A stretch of 64,000 bases of DNA from Clostridioides sp. ES-S-0010-02 (GCA_020641055.1 CP067345.1:3031317-3095316), one strand, 5' to 3'; shown: positions 46,329 to 56,562, counted from the stretch's first letter. The notes: generated by a model not told the origin, from the letters alone. A program made the numbers and translations.

Positions 46329-46778
46329 CTATTTTTTAGTTATATTTGTTATATCATTTTCTAATTTATTTTTGTTATAGTCATTTATCATATCTTTAAG
46401 AGTAATTGAATCTATAACATCTTCTATACCCTTTTTCATCTTTTCCCAAACTATTTTTGTTACACACATGTTTGAGTTTTCACAGACATCTTCATCTAGT
46501 ACACAGTCAGATAATGCAACTGGACCTTCCAATACTACAAGTATATCTCCTACTGTTATGTCTTCAGCATTCTTTGAAAGCAAATATCCTCCTTGAGCAC
46601 CTCTTACACTTTTTACTAGACCCGATTTTTTTAAAGATGAAAATATTTGTTCTAAGTACTGGTCCGATATTTTTTGCTTTTTAGCAATAAATTTTAATGA
46701 CACTGGTCCATTATCTTGATTTAGTGCTAATTCAAACATTGCCTTTAGTCCATATCTACCTTTAGTAGACAACTTCAT
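46329..46778 (-). CDS. iscR: Rrf2-family regulator IscR
   Basis: The 149-residue regulator has the Rrf2 winged helix (MKLSTKGRYGLKAMFELAL, SLKFIAKKQKISDQYLEQIF, VKSVRGAQGGYLLSK). Three cysteines (C92, C99, C105 in DCVLDEDVCENSNMC) are spaced for an Fe-S cluster. It probably senses Fe-S status and represses its own operon: two related CCTACTAA-type sites flank the promoter. The ATG lies 6 bases after AGAGGTGATA. The operon continues with iscS and iscU. Confidence 0.94.
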   Translation of the reverse strand: MKLSTKGRYGLKAMFELALNQDNGPVSLKFIAKKQKISDQYLEQIFSSLKKSGLVKSVRGAQGGYLLSKNAEDITVGDILVVLEGPVALSDCVLDEDVCENSNMCVTKIVWEKMKKGIEDVIDSITLKDMINDYNKNKLENDITNITKK

Positions 46779-46810
46779 ACATTATCACCTCTATATAGAA
46801 ATCTAATTCA

Positions 46811-46870
46811 TACTGTTTTAGTAGGAATTACTTTCAACATAATTTTATTATACCCTACTAATTTTGTCAA
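46811..46870 (-). promoter_or_regulatory. isc operon promoter with two IscR-like boxes
   Basis: TTGACA (46865-46870) and TAAAAT (46842-46847) on the minus strand, 17 bases apart. One box, CCTACTAATTTTGTCAA (46854-46870 on the plus strand), covers the -35. A second, CCTACTAAAACAGTA in the opposite orientation (46811-46825), lies downstream of the start site. They share CCTACTAA...GT. Assignment to IscR is inferred. Confidence 0.62.
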
Positions 46871-46887
46871 GATTAATTTTAATTTTT

Positions 46888-47658
46888 TTATTTTGAATAA
46901 ATCCCCCATTTTCCAATGTTTTCAAATCCTAATTTTTTATATATCTTTCCAGCTTCTTCATTATCATAAAACAAACAAGGCATTTTATTCTCTCTTAAAA
47001 GTTCTGAACATAGTTTAATTAAACATTTTGTAGCAAGCCCTCTAGCTCTATATTTAGGATGTGTACCTACTCCAATTATCATTGCATGAGTCCTGTTTTC
47101 TGATGTACTCTTTGCCATTGATACTACTTCTTTGTTAATCTCTATACAATATCCTCTACCTGTTCTTAAACCATTTTTTAAACTATCTAAAGTTGTACTG
47201 TGGAATTCATCTATCAAATCATAAAGCCTAACTGTTTTCTTTAGATTTCCAAGTCTAATTCTCTTGACCTTTTCATTACAATGATTGTCAACTAAAAATT
47301 TTTTAGTTCGAAGCTTACAAAAATCAACTATTTTTAGATTATTAAGTCCTAATCGCTTTGCTAAAGCATCTACAGCACTTATTTTTCCAGAAATTTCTTC
47401 GTAATCAGTGTCACAAAGCAATTCATAAAAGCCTTCAACATCATACTCTCCATCTGAATAAAACATCATAAATTCAAAATATTTAAGTAGTACTGCTCTG
47501 ATTTCACCATTTAAACCTATATCTGCCCATAAATTTAAAAAGTTATTTCCATATCCATATCTTTCAATATCCCCTATTATAAATAAATTGTACTCAGGTT
47601 CTTTTTTTAAATATTTCATAACTCTACTATGATAACTTGAGTTAACCTTTATAATCAT
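46888..47658 (-). CDS. GNAT-family N-acetyltransferase, two-domain
   Basis: The 256-residue protein has an N-terminal GNAT-like domain (about 1-115; EPEYNLFIIGDIERYGYG) without a clear cofactor site. The C-terminal GNAT domain has the acetyl-CoA loop GVGTHPKYRARGLATKCLI and ends NEEAGKIYKKLGFENIGKW. The substrate is unknown. The ATG has GGGGGT about 7-8 bases upstream. It follows rarA by 30 bases and ends before the isc promoter. Confidence 0.85.
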   Translation of the reverse strand: MIIKVNSSYHSRVMKYLKKEPEYNLFIIGDIERYGYGNNFLNLWADIGLNGEIRAVLLKYFEFMMFYSDGEYDVEGFYELLCDTDYEEISGKISAVDALAKRLGLNNLKIVDFCKLRTKKFLVDNHCNEKVKRIRLGNLKKTVRLYDLIDEFHSTTLDSLKNGLRTGRGYCIEINKEVVSMAKSTSENRTHAMIIGVGTHPKYRARGLATKCLIKLCSELLRENKMPCLFYDNEEAGKIYKKLGFENIGKWGIYSK

Positions 47659-47688
47659 AATATCTACCCCCGATACATAAAATTCAAC

Positions 47689-48954
47689 TTAAAAATCGCT
47701 ATCCAAATATTCTAGATATTTCTTTATATTTTTCTCAGTTTTGTTTTCTTGTGGTATGTAGTAAATACTATCTTTTATGCTATCTGGTAAATACTGTTGT
47801 TTTACATAATGATTTTTAAAGTTATGAGGATATTTATATCCACATCCTCTACCTATATCTTTAGAACCAGAATAATGAGCATCTTTTATACTGTTTGGTA
47901 TGTCTTTAACAAATTCTCTATCTAATTCATCTAATGCTTTCATTATTGCCATACATGCAGAATTAGATTTTGGCGATGTAGCTAAAAGAACAGTAGCTTC
48001 TGCTAATGGTATTTTTGCTTCAGGAAATCCAAGTTGCATAGCTGAATCTACACAGGCTTTTACAATAACAACTGCATTTGGATAAGCTAAACCTATATCT
48101 TCACTAGCTATTACTAAAAGTCTCCTACAGATACTTATTAAATCTCCACCTTTTATAAGTCTTGCTAAATAGTGTATGGATGCCTGCGGGTCACTTCCCC
48201 TTATAGATTTTTGAAATGCACTTAAAATATCATAATGACTATCACCATTTTTATCATAGTTTATAATTTTATTAAATGTAGATTTTTTTACTACATCTGA
48301 ATCTATATAGATTATGTTATCTATATTTGGTTTAGTTGAATAAACTACTAATTCTAAAGCATTTAAAGCCCTTCTCATATCTCCATCAGAGATAATAGCT
48401 ATATCCTCAATAGCATCATTATTACATTCAATATCCATATAACTATCTTCATTTAAAACTTCAATTGCCCTTCTTAAGCCTTTTTCTATATCTAATTTTT
48501 CTAAAGGCTTAAATTCAAATATAGTCGCTCTACTTAGAAGAGCTTTATATACATAATGATATGGATTTTCTGTAGTACTAGCAATCAAAGTTATACTACC
48601 ATTTTCCATAAATTCTAATATCGACTGCTGTTGTTTTTTATTAAAACTTTGTATCTCATCTATATATAGTAAAACCCCATTTATATTACTTATACTTCCA
48701 AGTTCTGCTATTACTTTTTTTATATCTTCTAGTGATGAATTAGTGGCATTTATTTTATAAAAATTTTTATTGCTTTTTTCTGCGACAATTTCTGCTACAG
48801 TAGTTTTTCCAACACCTGGTGGACCAAAAAATATCATATTTGGCAAAAAATTAGTCTGTAATATCTTAGACAGTATTTTTCCATTACCAATTATATGACT
48901 TTGACCTATTACATCATTCATTGTTTTTGGTCTTATTTTATCTGCTAAAGGCAT
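47689..48954 (-). CDS. rarA: Replication-associated recombination protein RarA (MgsA)
   Basis: The 421-residue AAA+ ATPase is a clamp-loader relative acting at stalled forks. Walker A is FGPPGVGKTT, Walker B LLYIDEIQSF, sensor 1 IASTTENPYH, and the C-terminal tetramerisation part has GGDLISICRRLLVIASEDIGLAYP. The start is the ATG at 48954 (MPLADKIRPKT), with AGGAGTG 5-6 bases upstream; an upstream TTG is not used. It follows codY after a terminator. Confidence 0.93.
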   Translation of the reverse strand: MPLADKIRPKTMNDVIGQSHIIGNGKILSKILQTNFLPNMIFFGPPGVGKTTVAEIVAEKSNKNFYKINATNSSLEDIKKVIAELGSISNINGVLLYIDEIQSFNKKQQQSILEFMENGSITLIASTTENPYHYVYKALLSRATIFEFKPLEKLDIEKGLRRAIEVLNEDSYMDIECNNDAIEDIAIISDGDMRRALNALELVVYSTKPNIDNIIYIDSDVVKKSTFNKIINYDKNGDSHYDILSAFQKSIRGSDPQASIHYLARLIKGGDLISICRRLLVIASEDIGLAYPNAVVIVKACVDSAMQLGFPEAKIPLAEATVLLATSPKSNSACMAIMKALDELDREFVKDIPNSIKDAHYSGSKDIGRGCGYKYPHNFKNHYVKQQYLPDSIKDSIYYIPQENKTEKNIKKYLEYLDSDF

Positions 48955-49005
48955 ATTCCCACTCCTATTCAAAAAAATATTTCATGATTATTATCCCAAT
49001 AATCC

Positions 49006-49042
49006 GTCTAAAAAAGGTATCTATTTGAAATAGATACCTTTT
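49006..49042 (-). terminator. Terminator of codY
   Basis: A perfect stem of 14-15 bp (AAAAGGTATCTATTT with its complement, 49012-49042), followed on the minus strand by a run of Ts. Confidence 0.85.
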
Positions 49043-49067
49043 CTAATCACAATCTATAAAATTTAGA

Positions 49068-49853
49068 TTATTGATTGTTTTTTAATTTTTTTAATTCATC
49101 TGTAAGTTTATCATTAAGTATTCTTATATGAGTTCCTTTCATACCTAATGATCTTGATTCTATCACACCTGCACTTTCAAATTTTCTAAGTGCATTTACT
49201 ATAACTGACCTAGTTATACCAACTCTATCAGCTATTTTACTTGCTACAAGTAAGCCTTCTTTACCGTCTAATTCAGCAAAAATATGTTCAACTGCTTCAA
49301 GCTCGGAGTAGGACAGAGTGCCTATTGCCATTTGAACTACAGCTTTTTTTCTCATTTCTTCTTCTAATTCTTCACCTATTGCTCTTAATATCTCAAGACC
49401 AACAACAGTTGCACTGTATTCAGCTATCACTAAATCATCATCATTAAATGACATTGAATATCTTGAAAGTACTAATGTTCCAAGTCTTTGTCCACTTCCT
49501 AATATTGGTACTACAGTAGTATATTTTTGTAATCTTCCTTGTTCTTCAGGGAAAATCTCTAATATCTTCTCACCATTTAAGTTTTCTAGTGTCTCATCAA
49601 TTTTTAATAAGTTTTGAGTATATTCTTCTGAGAATTTTTTTTGCTTAGTATATTCGTCTTCTATAACTGAGCTATCTTCAATATCATTTAAATGAAGCCC
49701 TAGAACTTTACCTTTTGCACTTACTACATAAACATTAGAATTTAATACATCTCCTAATGCTCCGGCCAGTAAATCAAAAGAGACACTGCTTCCACCACTT
49801 GTTTGTAATGTTTTATTTATTTTTCTTGTTTTTTGTAATACTTCACTTGCCAT
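49068..49853 (-). CDS. codY: Global nutritional repressor CodY
   Basis: The 261-residue regulator senses GTP and branched-chain amino acids and represses many genes in rich conditions, including toxin genes in C. difficile. The N-terminal GAF domain (about 1-155) and the C-terminal winged helix ([32 protein letters not shown]) are complete. The ATG has GAGGAG about 7 bases upstream. A weak CodY-like sequence (AATTTTCATTAAAAG, 11 of 15) lies about 80 bases upstream. A near-consensus box elsewhere in the window lies in front of the CWB2 gene. Confidence 0.97.
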   Translation of the reverse strand: MASEVLQKTRKINKTLQTSGGSSVSFDLLAGALGDVLNSNVYVVSAKGKVLGLHLNDIEDSSVIEDEYTKQKKFSEEYTQNLLKIDETLENLNGEKILEIFPEEQGRLQKYTTVVPILGSGQRLGTLVLSRYSMSFNDDDLVIAEYSATVVGLEILRAIGEELEEEMRKKAVVQMAIGTLSYSELEAVEHIFAELDGKEGLLVASKIADRVGITRSVIVNALRKFESAGVIESRSLGMKGTHIRILNDKLTDELKKLKNNQ

Positions 49854-50016
49854 TTAATCATCTCCTCATGAAATTTAGGCCTTTTAATAACCTTTATATT
49901 TTCTAATATTATTCTCACTTTTAATGAAAATTTATTTTTATATTAGTTGTTCACACTTGAAAGATTATCATAGTTTGGAACCTTTTTCAAGATAATTATG
50001 TGATTTTTTTCAATTT

Positions 50017-52104
50017 TCACTCTTTTCCGTCATTATGCTCTTTTGACTCTTTGTTACATTCTTTATTGGAGCATACTGTTTTCGTTTCAGATTTAGTCAC
50101 TTTTTCAACCATATATGAACCACACTTTTCACAAAACTCTCCTGTTGGCTTATTCCAAGCTACAAAGTCACAGTTTGGATAATTAGAACATCCATAAAAA
50201 GCTTTCCCTCTTTTGGATTTTCTAAGGATAATTTCTCCTTCTTCACATTTTGGACATTTAACACCAATTTTATTCATAATTGGTCTAGTCGTTTTGCAAT
50301 CAGGATAGTTTTTACAAGCCATAAACTTTCCAAACCTACCATATTTTATAACCATATTAGAGCCACAGTTTTCACAGATTTCATCAGTTTCTTCATCCAT
50401 ATTTATTTTTTCTATATTCTCAAGTGCTTCTTCAATGGCTTCTTTAAGTGGTGCATATGCTTCAGATACAATTTCTTTCCAATCTGTATTTCCCTCTTCT
50501 ATGACATCAAGCTTACTTTCCATATCAGCAGTAAAATCTACATCTATAAATTTATGAAAATTATTTTCTAAAATATCAGTAACTATTATTCCAAGTTCTG
50601 TTGGGCATAGACTTGTGCCTTGCTTTTCAACATATTCTCTATTTAATATAGTAGCTATTGTTGGAGCATACGTACTTGGTCTACCAATTCCCAGTTCTTC
50701 CAATGTTTTTACCAAACTGGCTTCTGTATATCTTGCTGGTGGTTGTGTAAAATGTTGGTCTGGCAATATATTTTCTATACTTAATATATCTCCTTTTTCT
50801 ATACTTGGTAGAATCTTATCTTCTCTTTCTGAAAAATTGTATACCTTAGTATATCCATCAAATTTCATTTTTGAACCAGTGGCTTTAAATACAATATCTC
50901 CAGCCTTACATTCTACATTTAGTATATCGAATACTGAATCCTCCATTTGACTTGCTATAAATCTTCTCCAAATTAAATTATACAGCTTATATTGGTCTTT
51001 ACTCAATGAAGCTTTTATGCTATCAGGAGTTCTATCAACGGAAGTTGGTCTTATTGCCTCATGTGCATCTTGAACCTTTTTAGTGTCTGGTTTTTCTTTT
51101 TTTTCTACAGGGTTTTTATAATAATTTTCACCTAAGTCACTTATTATATAATTCTTAGCTTTTTCTTTTGCTTCATCAGATATTCTCTTAGAATCAGTTC
51201 TTATATATGATATAAGACCAACAGTGCCTTCACCTTCTATATCTATACCTTCATATAGTTCTTGCGCTATCATCATTGTTTTTTTAGTAGTAAAAAACAA
51301 CTTATTTGCACCTTCTTGTTGAAGCATACTTGTTGTAAATGGTTTTGGAGCTGATTTACGTCTTGATTTAGATTCTATCTTTTCAACTTTTAAATCCTTT
51401 CCTTCCATTTCTTTTAGTATTTCATTAACAGCATCTTCATTTTCTAATTCAATTTTTTCATCGTTCTTGCCATAAAATTTTAAAGTTATATCTTTATCTT
51501 TTGCTGTCTTTGCTTCAACATCTATTGTCCAATATTCTTTTGGAATAAACGCTTTTATCTCTTTTTCTCTATCACAAATTAATTTTGTTGTTACTGATTG
51601 TACTCTACCTGCACTAAGACCTTTTCTAACCTTTTGCCATAATATAGGGCTTATTTGATATCCTAAAAGTCTATCCAATACTCTTCTAGCTTGTTGTGCA
51701 TCTACTAAGTTTATATCAATATTTCTAGGATGCTTAATTGCTTTTTTAATTGCATCTTTAGTTATTTCATTAAACTCAATTCTACAATCATCAGATTCAT
51801 CTAAATTTAGTATATGAGCTAAATGCCATGATATAGCTTCACCTTCTCTATCAGGGTCAGTTGCTAGATACACTTGTTTAGATTTTTTAGCTTCTTTTTT
51901 TAATTCCTTTATTACATCGCCTTTTCCTCGTATATTTATATATTGAGGTTCAAAATTGTTTTCTATATCTACACCTAATTTACTTTTAGGTAAATCTCTA
52001 ACATGACCAACTGATGCTTTTACTGTATAATGACTTTTACCTAAAAATTTTTCTATGGTCTTAGCTTTTGCAGGCGATTCTACGATGACTAATGTTTTGG
52101 CCAT
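50017..52104 (-). CDS. topA: DNA topoisomerase I
   Basis: The 695-residue type IA topoisomerase relaxes negative supercoils. The TOPRIM domain starts AKTLVIVESPAKAKTI and includes DPDREGEAISWHL. The catalytic tyrosine is in GLISYIRTDSKRI. Three C-terminal zinc ribbons follow (CENCGSNM...CKNYPDC; CPKCEEG...CSNYPNC; CEKCGSYM...CSNKEC). The start is the ATG at 52104 (MAKT...), in reach of GGGGGTG; a GTG further upstream is inside the purine-rich region. It follows dprA by 32 bases. Confidence 0.97.
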   Translation of the reverse strand: MAKTLVIVESPAKAKTIEKFLGKSHYTVKASVGHVRDLPKSKLGVDIENNFEPQYINIRGKGDVIKELKKEAKKSKQVYLATDPDREGEAISWHLAHILNLDESDDCRIEFNEITKDAIKKAIKHPRNIDINLVDAQQARRVLDRLLGYQISPILWQKVRKGLSAGRVQSVTTKLICDREKEIKAFIPKEYWTIDVEAKTAKDKDITLKFYGKNDEKIELENEDAVNEILKEMEGKDLKVEKIESKSRRKSAPKPFTTSMLQQEGANKLFFTTKKTMMIAQELYEGIDIEGEGTVGLISYIRTDSKRISDEAKEKAKNYIISDLGENYYKNPVEKKEKPDTKKVQDAHEAIRPTSVDRTPDSIKASLSKDQYKLYNLIWRRFIASQMEDSVFDILNVECKAGDIVFKATGSKMKFDGYTKVYNFSEREDKILPSIEKGDILSIENILPDQHFTQPPARYTEASLVKTLEELGIGRPSTYAPTIATILNREYVEKQGTSLCPTELGIIVTDILENNFHKFIDVDFTADMESKLDVIEEGNTDWKEIVSEAYAPLKEAIEEALENIEKINMDEETDEICENCGSNMVIKYGRFGKFMACKNYPDCKTTRPIMNKIGVKCPKCEEGEIILRKSKRGKAFYGCSNYPNCDFVAWNKPTGEFCEKCGSYMVEKVTKSETKTVCSNKECNKESKEHNDGKE

Positions 52105-52136
52105 AAAACCACACACCCCCACTACCTAATCTTAAT

Positions 52137-53237
52137 TTATACATTTAAACTGTACGTTTTATTATTCATCTCTATTACTAACTCATTTAGTACTAATTCA
52201 TTGATTATTGAATTTACATACTTTATTTCTATACCAGTATAATCACAAATACTATCTATATGCAAGCTTCCTTCTCTTTTTATAGCTTCAATTATTTGCT
52301 TAGACTTGGCATTTAAACTTATATTATCATATTTTTGATTTATTTTTTTATTGATAATATTAAATATGTTATACTCATTCAAAATATCATCTATATTTTC
52401 AATTAATTTCGCACCTTCTTTTATAATTTTATGACATCCTCTACTCATTTGAGAATTTATATTACCAGGTACTGCAAAAACATTTTTTCCATGTTCAAGA
52501 GCAAACTCTACTGTTATTAATGCACCACTTCGTATTGCTGCTTCTACAACCACTACTCCATCACTTAATCCACTAATAATTCTATTTCTATTAGAAAAAT
52601 GATATGGAGCTACTGTTGAGTTAATATTATACTCTGATAATAATAGTCCCCCATTTTCTAATATTTTATTTGATAAATGTAAATTTTGTTTTGGAAGAGG
52701 GTTGTCTACTCCTGAACCAAGAACCGCTATAGTCTTAGATTTTCCATTCATACAACCTATATGTGAATATGCATCTATTCCTATGGCTAATCCACTTACT
52801 ATATTAACTCCATATTGAGACAATTGACAACTCATTGTTTTTGCACAATTAATTCCATAAGCTGTAGGCTTTCTTGAACCTACTATAGCTATATTGAAAT
52901 TATTATTAACTAAACTTATGTCACCTTTGTAAAATAATAACTTTGGAGCATTGTATATATTCTTCAAATTTTCAGGATATTCTTCGTCATATTGGCAAAT
53001 ATATTTAATTGTTTTTTTGTAAAGTAGTTCTTTTATATTTTCTAAATAAGCGTGACCTCTATATTTTACTATATTTTTTCTAATATTCAAGCTTATATTT
53101 TTTAAATTATATATTTCTTTTTCAGAAAAATCAAATATATCTTCAATATTTACTATATTATTTTCTATTATTTCAATTGTTTTTGTTGTTATTCCACTAA
53201 TTGATTTTAACCATAAATAGATATCTTTTTTCTCCAT
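52137..53237 (-). CDS. dprA: DNA processing protein DprA (Smf)
   Basis: The 366-residue protein loads RecA onto incoming single-stranded DNA in transformation. The Rossmann-like DprA domain carries IAIVGSRKPTAYG, IVSGLAIGIDAYSH, AVLGSGVDNPLP, FSNRNRIISGLSDGVVVVEA and SGALITVEFALEHGKNVFAVPGNI. The C-terminus (about 300-366) looks like the winged-helix extension. The ATG at 53237 follows GAGGTG by 6 bases; a GTG inside that site is rejected. It follows comM by 18 bases. Whether the organism is naturally competent cannot be told. Confidence 0.95.
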   Translation of the reverse strand: MEKKDIYLWLKSISGITTKTIEIIENNIVNIEDIFDFSEKEIYNLKNISLNIRKNIVKYRGHAYLENIKELLYKKTIKYICQYDEEYPENLKNIYNAPKLLFYKGDISLVNNNFNIAIVGSRKPTAYGINCAKTMSCQLSQYGVNIVSGLAIGIDAYSHIGCMNGKSKTIAVLGSGVDNPLPKQNLHLSNKILENGGLLLSEYNINSTVAPYHFSNRNRIISGLSDGVVVVEAAIRSGALITVEFALEHGKNVFAVPGNINSQMSRGCHKIIKEGAKLIENIDDILNEYNIFNIINKKINQKYDNISLNAKSKQIIEAIKREGSLHIDSICDYTGIEIKYVNSIINELVLNELVIEMNNKTYSLNV

Positions 53238-53255
53238 AAAATACACCTCAAAAAC

Positions 53256-54839
53256 TTATTTAAAATAGCTATAATAAGCTCTTCTAAATGAAAAAGCTTC
53301 TATAATACACTGTGAATTTATCAACTCTATTCCTTCTAAATCAGCTATTGTTCTTGCCATCTTTAAAAGTTTTGTATAACTTCTACTACTTAAGTTATAT
53401 TTATTAAATATTACTTTAGCCATTTTTGAAGCTTCTTTTTCTAATTTACAATATTTTAATAAATTAGAAGCCTTAATTTCACTATTATTTTTTATATTAT
53501 CTTCTTTAAATCTATTTATTTGTATTTTTCTAGCATTTTCTACTCTCGTCTTTATTTTTTGAGAACTTTCTTCTTGTTTTGATGAATTTAAATCATCATA
53601 TTTTACAGTATTTACTTCTACAAAAATATCAAACCTATCTAATAATGGTCCTGATATTTTATTTATGTATTTATTAATTTCATTACTCCTACATCTACAC
53701 TCTGTATTTGACATATAATAACCACATGGACATGGATTCATAGCTGCAATTAGTAATACTCTACAGGGATATTTTGTACTATACTTTACTCTAGATATAT
53801 TTACATACCCATCTTCTATAGGTTGTCTCAAAGTCTCAAGTATTTTCCTATCAAATTCAGCGATTTCATCTAAAAACAAAATCCCCCTATGTGCTAGTGC
53901 TACTTCTCCAGGTCTTGCATCTGTTCCTCCACCAATTAAAGACTGCTTTGTAGTTGTATGATGAGGCGCTCTAAAAGGTCTCTTATCGATTATGCCTTTA
54001 TTTTCATCTATCATACCCAATACACTATAAACCTTACTTACTTCTATCATCTCTTCTATACTTATATCTGGCAAAATTGTTATTACTCGTTTTGCAATCA
54101 TTGTTTTACCTGAACCTGGAGGCCCAATCATAAGTATATTATGATTTCCAGCAGCGGCTATCTCTGCGCTTCTCTTTATAAAATAATTTCCTCTAACATC
54201 CTTAAAATCTTCATCATATTTGCTTTCTTTTGTATCATAAAACTCAGGATATTTACAATATGTATAATCCCCGTTTGTTTCTATTTCTTCATTTAAAAAA
54301 GACATTATTTTTTCTTTATCGACTTTTATTTCTCCATTTAAAAACCCTATACATTCTTTTAAACTTTTAATAGGTATTATATCAATTTCTTCTATAAATA
54401 AACTTTCTCTTATATTGTCAACTGGTATAAAAATACGCTTTATATTTTGGGTTTTTGCACCTATAATTATTGGTAATATCCCTCTTACTTTTCTTATTTT
54501 TCCATCTAGTGATAATTCTCCTATAAACATACTTTCTCTTATATAATTTTCATCTTTTTCTATTAACCCTCTTAAAAGACCTATACTTATTGATAAATCT
54601 AAAAAAGCACCTTCTTTTTTTATATCTGCTGGTGATAAATTTACAACAATTCTTGTATTTGGAAATTTATATCCACTATTTATAATAGCTGATTTAACTC
54701 TCTCTCTCGCCTCTTTAATTTCCTTACTTGGAAGACCGACAATATTAAAGCTAGGTATACCATTACTTGTATCCACCTCAACCTTTACTAGAAAACTTTC
54801 AATTCCTATTAAATTACTTGAGTTAATAATACTTAACAT
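53256..54839 (-). CDS. comM: ComM/YifB-family Mg-chelatase-like AAA ATPase
   Basis: The 527-residue protein has an N-terminal ChlI-like/LonC domain (about 1-180; NIVGLPSKEIKEARERVKSA). The AAA+ core has Walker A MIGPPGSGKTMIAKR, RPFRAPHHTTT, GEVALAHRGILFLDEIAEF and a short zinc region NPCPCGYYMS...CRCR. A C-terminal helical domain follows. In Gram-negatives ComM is a branch-migration helicase in transformation; the role in clostridia is inferred. The ATG has AAAGGA 8 bases upstream. It sits in the order yraN-comM-dprA-topA. Confidence 0.93.
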   Translation of the reverse strand: MLSIINSSNLIGIESFLVKVEVDTSNGIPSFNIVGLPSKEIKEARERVKSAIINSGYKFPNTRIVVNLSPADIKKEGAFLDLSISIGLLRGLIEKDENYIRESMFIGELSLDGKIRKVRGILPIIIGAKTQNIKRIFIPVDNIRESLFIEEIDIIPIKSLKECIGFLNGEIKVDKEKIMSFLNEEIETNGDYTYCKYPEFYDTKESKYDEDFKDVRGNYFIKRSAEIAAAGNHNILMIGPPGSGKTMIAKRVITILPDISIEEMIEVSKVYSVLGMIDENKGIIDKRPFRAPHHTTTKQSLIGGGTDARPGEVALAHRGILFLDEIAEFDRKILETLRQPIEDGYVNISRVKYSTKYPCRVLLIAAMNPCPCGYYMSNTECRCRSNEINKYINKISGPLLDRFDIFVEVNTVKYDDLNSSKQEESSQKIKTRVENARKIQINRFKEDNIKNNSEIKASNLLKYCKLEKEASKMAKVIFNKYNLSSRSYTKLLKMARTIADLEGIELINSQCIIEAFSFRRAYYSYFK

Positions 54840-54869
54840 ATAATAATCCTTTCCAAACCTTTATCTTTC

Positions 54870-55214
54870 TTAAAAAGCATTCATTATGTGATTTACTCTT
54901 TTTTCTGATAAATAAACTTCTACAATATCAAATCTTATGGGAATATTATGTAAATTATTTTTTGTGATATAGTATTTAGCAATCTCAACTATCTTTTTTC
55001 TCTTCTTGAAATTTACAGATTCACAAGGATAACCATACCTTAAACTAGACCTTGATTTTACTTCTACAAATATAATCTCATCATCTATCCTTACTATTAT
55101 ATCGACCTCTCCAATCTTTAATCTGTAGTTTTTTTCTAATAGTTTTGCGCCTTTTGACAATAAATAATTAATTGCTACTTCTTCTCCAAAATCACCTTTT
55201 TCTTTGTTATTCAT
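54870..55214 (-). CDS. UPF0102 (YraN) nuclease-fold protein
   Basis: The 114-residue protein has the YraN pattern KGDFGEEVAINYLLSKGAKLLEKNYR, then GEVDIIVRIDDEIIFVEVKSRSS with the acidic residues of a PD-(D/E)xK nuclease fold, and IRFDIVEVY. Biochemical function is not established. It starts the yraN-comM-dprA-topA run on the minus strand. In many Firmicutes it follows rnhB directly; here a 7-kb plus-strand-dominated block separates them. Confidence 0.93.
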   Translation of the reverse strand: MNNKEKGDFGEEVAINYLLSKGAKLLEKNYRLKIGEVDIIVRIDDEIIFVEVKSRSSLRYGYPCESVNFKKRKKIVEIAKYYITKNNLHNIPIRFDIVEVYLSEKRVNHIMNAF

Positions 55215-55326
55215 TTTTTACTCCAATACATTAAATTTTTACTTTTTGATTATGGTCAGTATACGATTTAACTATTCAAATTTTTTAGATTGATTTTATT
55301 TCTATTAATATTAATAGATACTTCTA

Positions 55327-55355
55327 TTGACTTTATTCTTTTATGATATTATCCT
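55327..55355 (+). promoter_or_regulatory. Promoter of the two-component system
   Basis: TTGACT (55327-55332) and TATCCT (55350-55355) with 17-base spacing, 44 bases before the kinase start. Confidence 0.6.
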
Positions 55356-55398
55356 AGTTTTCATAAGGAAAGTTTATTTTTATGGAGGAGTCCTTTTA

Positions 55399-56562
55399 AT
55401 GAATAGAAAAAAATTAGTTACTTTTATACGATATTTGTCCCTATTTATAGTACTTGTAAGTTCTTTAAACACTACTGAAAATATATTGTATCCAGTTATA
55501 ACCATAATAATATTATTTCTAATTATAATAAATAATCAAGTCAGATTTTTTTCTTTATCAAATAATAGTAGACTTGTACTTATTTCTTATTTTTTAGAAT
55601 TTGCTTTAATTTTCATATTATATAATTGTACAAAGACTTTTAATTCAGTTTACTTTGTTCCTTTAATTTTGGACATATCATTTTTTATAAATGAAAAATA
55701 CAAATACATATTATTATTTTTCATTATAGTATCTTCTTTTATTATTAGTTTAGACAAAAACTTGTATCTAGCGTTGGAATCAAGTTCAATATTATTGATT
55801 ATATCTATACTTTCTATATATATAGAAAGTGAAAATATATCTAAATTATACAATCAAAACCTTTATGATAAACTTAGAATTTCTAAAGATAAATTAAAAA
55901 AATCTAATTCTGATTTAGAAATTTATGCAAGTTCTATAGAAGAACTAGCCATTTTAAAAGAGAGAAACCGAATATCTAGAGAAATACATGATAGTGTTGG
56001 ACATTCTCTTTCTACAACAATAATACAGCTAAGTGCTATAGAAAAGCTCTTAACTGATAAGCCAGAAGTATCTGATTTAGTACATGAACTCAGAGAATTC
56101 GTAAATGAAAGTTTTCAAGATGTTAGAAGGGCTATATCTGAGTTAAAACCTATTGAATATGAAAATTATCAAAATTTATTTAAAATTAAAGAACTAATTA
56201 AAAGCTTTATTAAGCTTACAAATATTAATGTAAGACTAACTATATCAAAAAACACTTGGAACCTATCTAGAGCTCAGTCTATAGCTTTATATAGACTTAT
56301 TCAAGAATCGCTTTCCAATGCATCAAGACATGGAAAAGCAAGTAAAATCAAAATTTTTATAACATTTAATCCTTCAAATCTTATAGTTACGATTAGTGAT
56401 AATGGTATAGGATGTGAAAATATAAAAAAAGGAAATGGAATTAACAGTATTAGCGAAAGAATATATGAACTAAATGGAAAAGTTGAATTTGATAATCACA
56501 ATGATGGATTTACAATTAGAGCTTCTTTTCCCAAATTTTTAGGGGGTGATTTTTTTGAGTAA
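55399..56562 (+). CDS. NarL/DesK-class sensor histidine kinase
   Basis: The 387-residue kinase has about five membrane segments in the first 145 residues with no sizeable extracellular loop, so it likely senses a membrane or intramembrane signal. A short coiled coil (about 146-185) leads to a HisKA_3 domain with the phospho-accepting histidine in SREIHDSVGHS (H197). A HATPase domain follows with N-box ESLSNASRHG and the ISDNGIGC and NGINSISERI motifs. The start is the ATG at 55399, with GGAGGAG 8 bases upstream. It overlaps the response regulator by 8 bases; an ABC exporter follows. LiaS/DesK-like kinases of this form often control adjacent transporters. Confidence 0.92.
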   Translation: MNRKKLVTFIRYLSLFIVLVSSLNTTENILYPVITIIILFLIIINNQVRFFSLSNNSRLVLISYFLEFALIFILYNCTKTFNSVYFVPLILDISFFINEKYKYILLFFIIVSSFIISLDKNLYLALESSSILLIISILSIYIESENISKLYNQNLYDKLRISKDKLKKSNSDLEIYASSIEELAILKERNRISREIHDSVGHSLSTTIIQLSAIEKLLTDKPEVSDLVHELREFVNESFQDVRRAISELKPIEYENYQNLFKIKELIKSFIKLTNINVRLTISKNTWNLSRAQSIALYRLIQESLSNASRHGKASKIKIFITFNPSNLIVTISDNGIGCENIKKGNGINSISERIYELNGKVEFDNHNDGFTIRASFPKFLGGDFFE

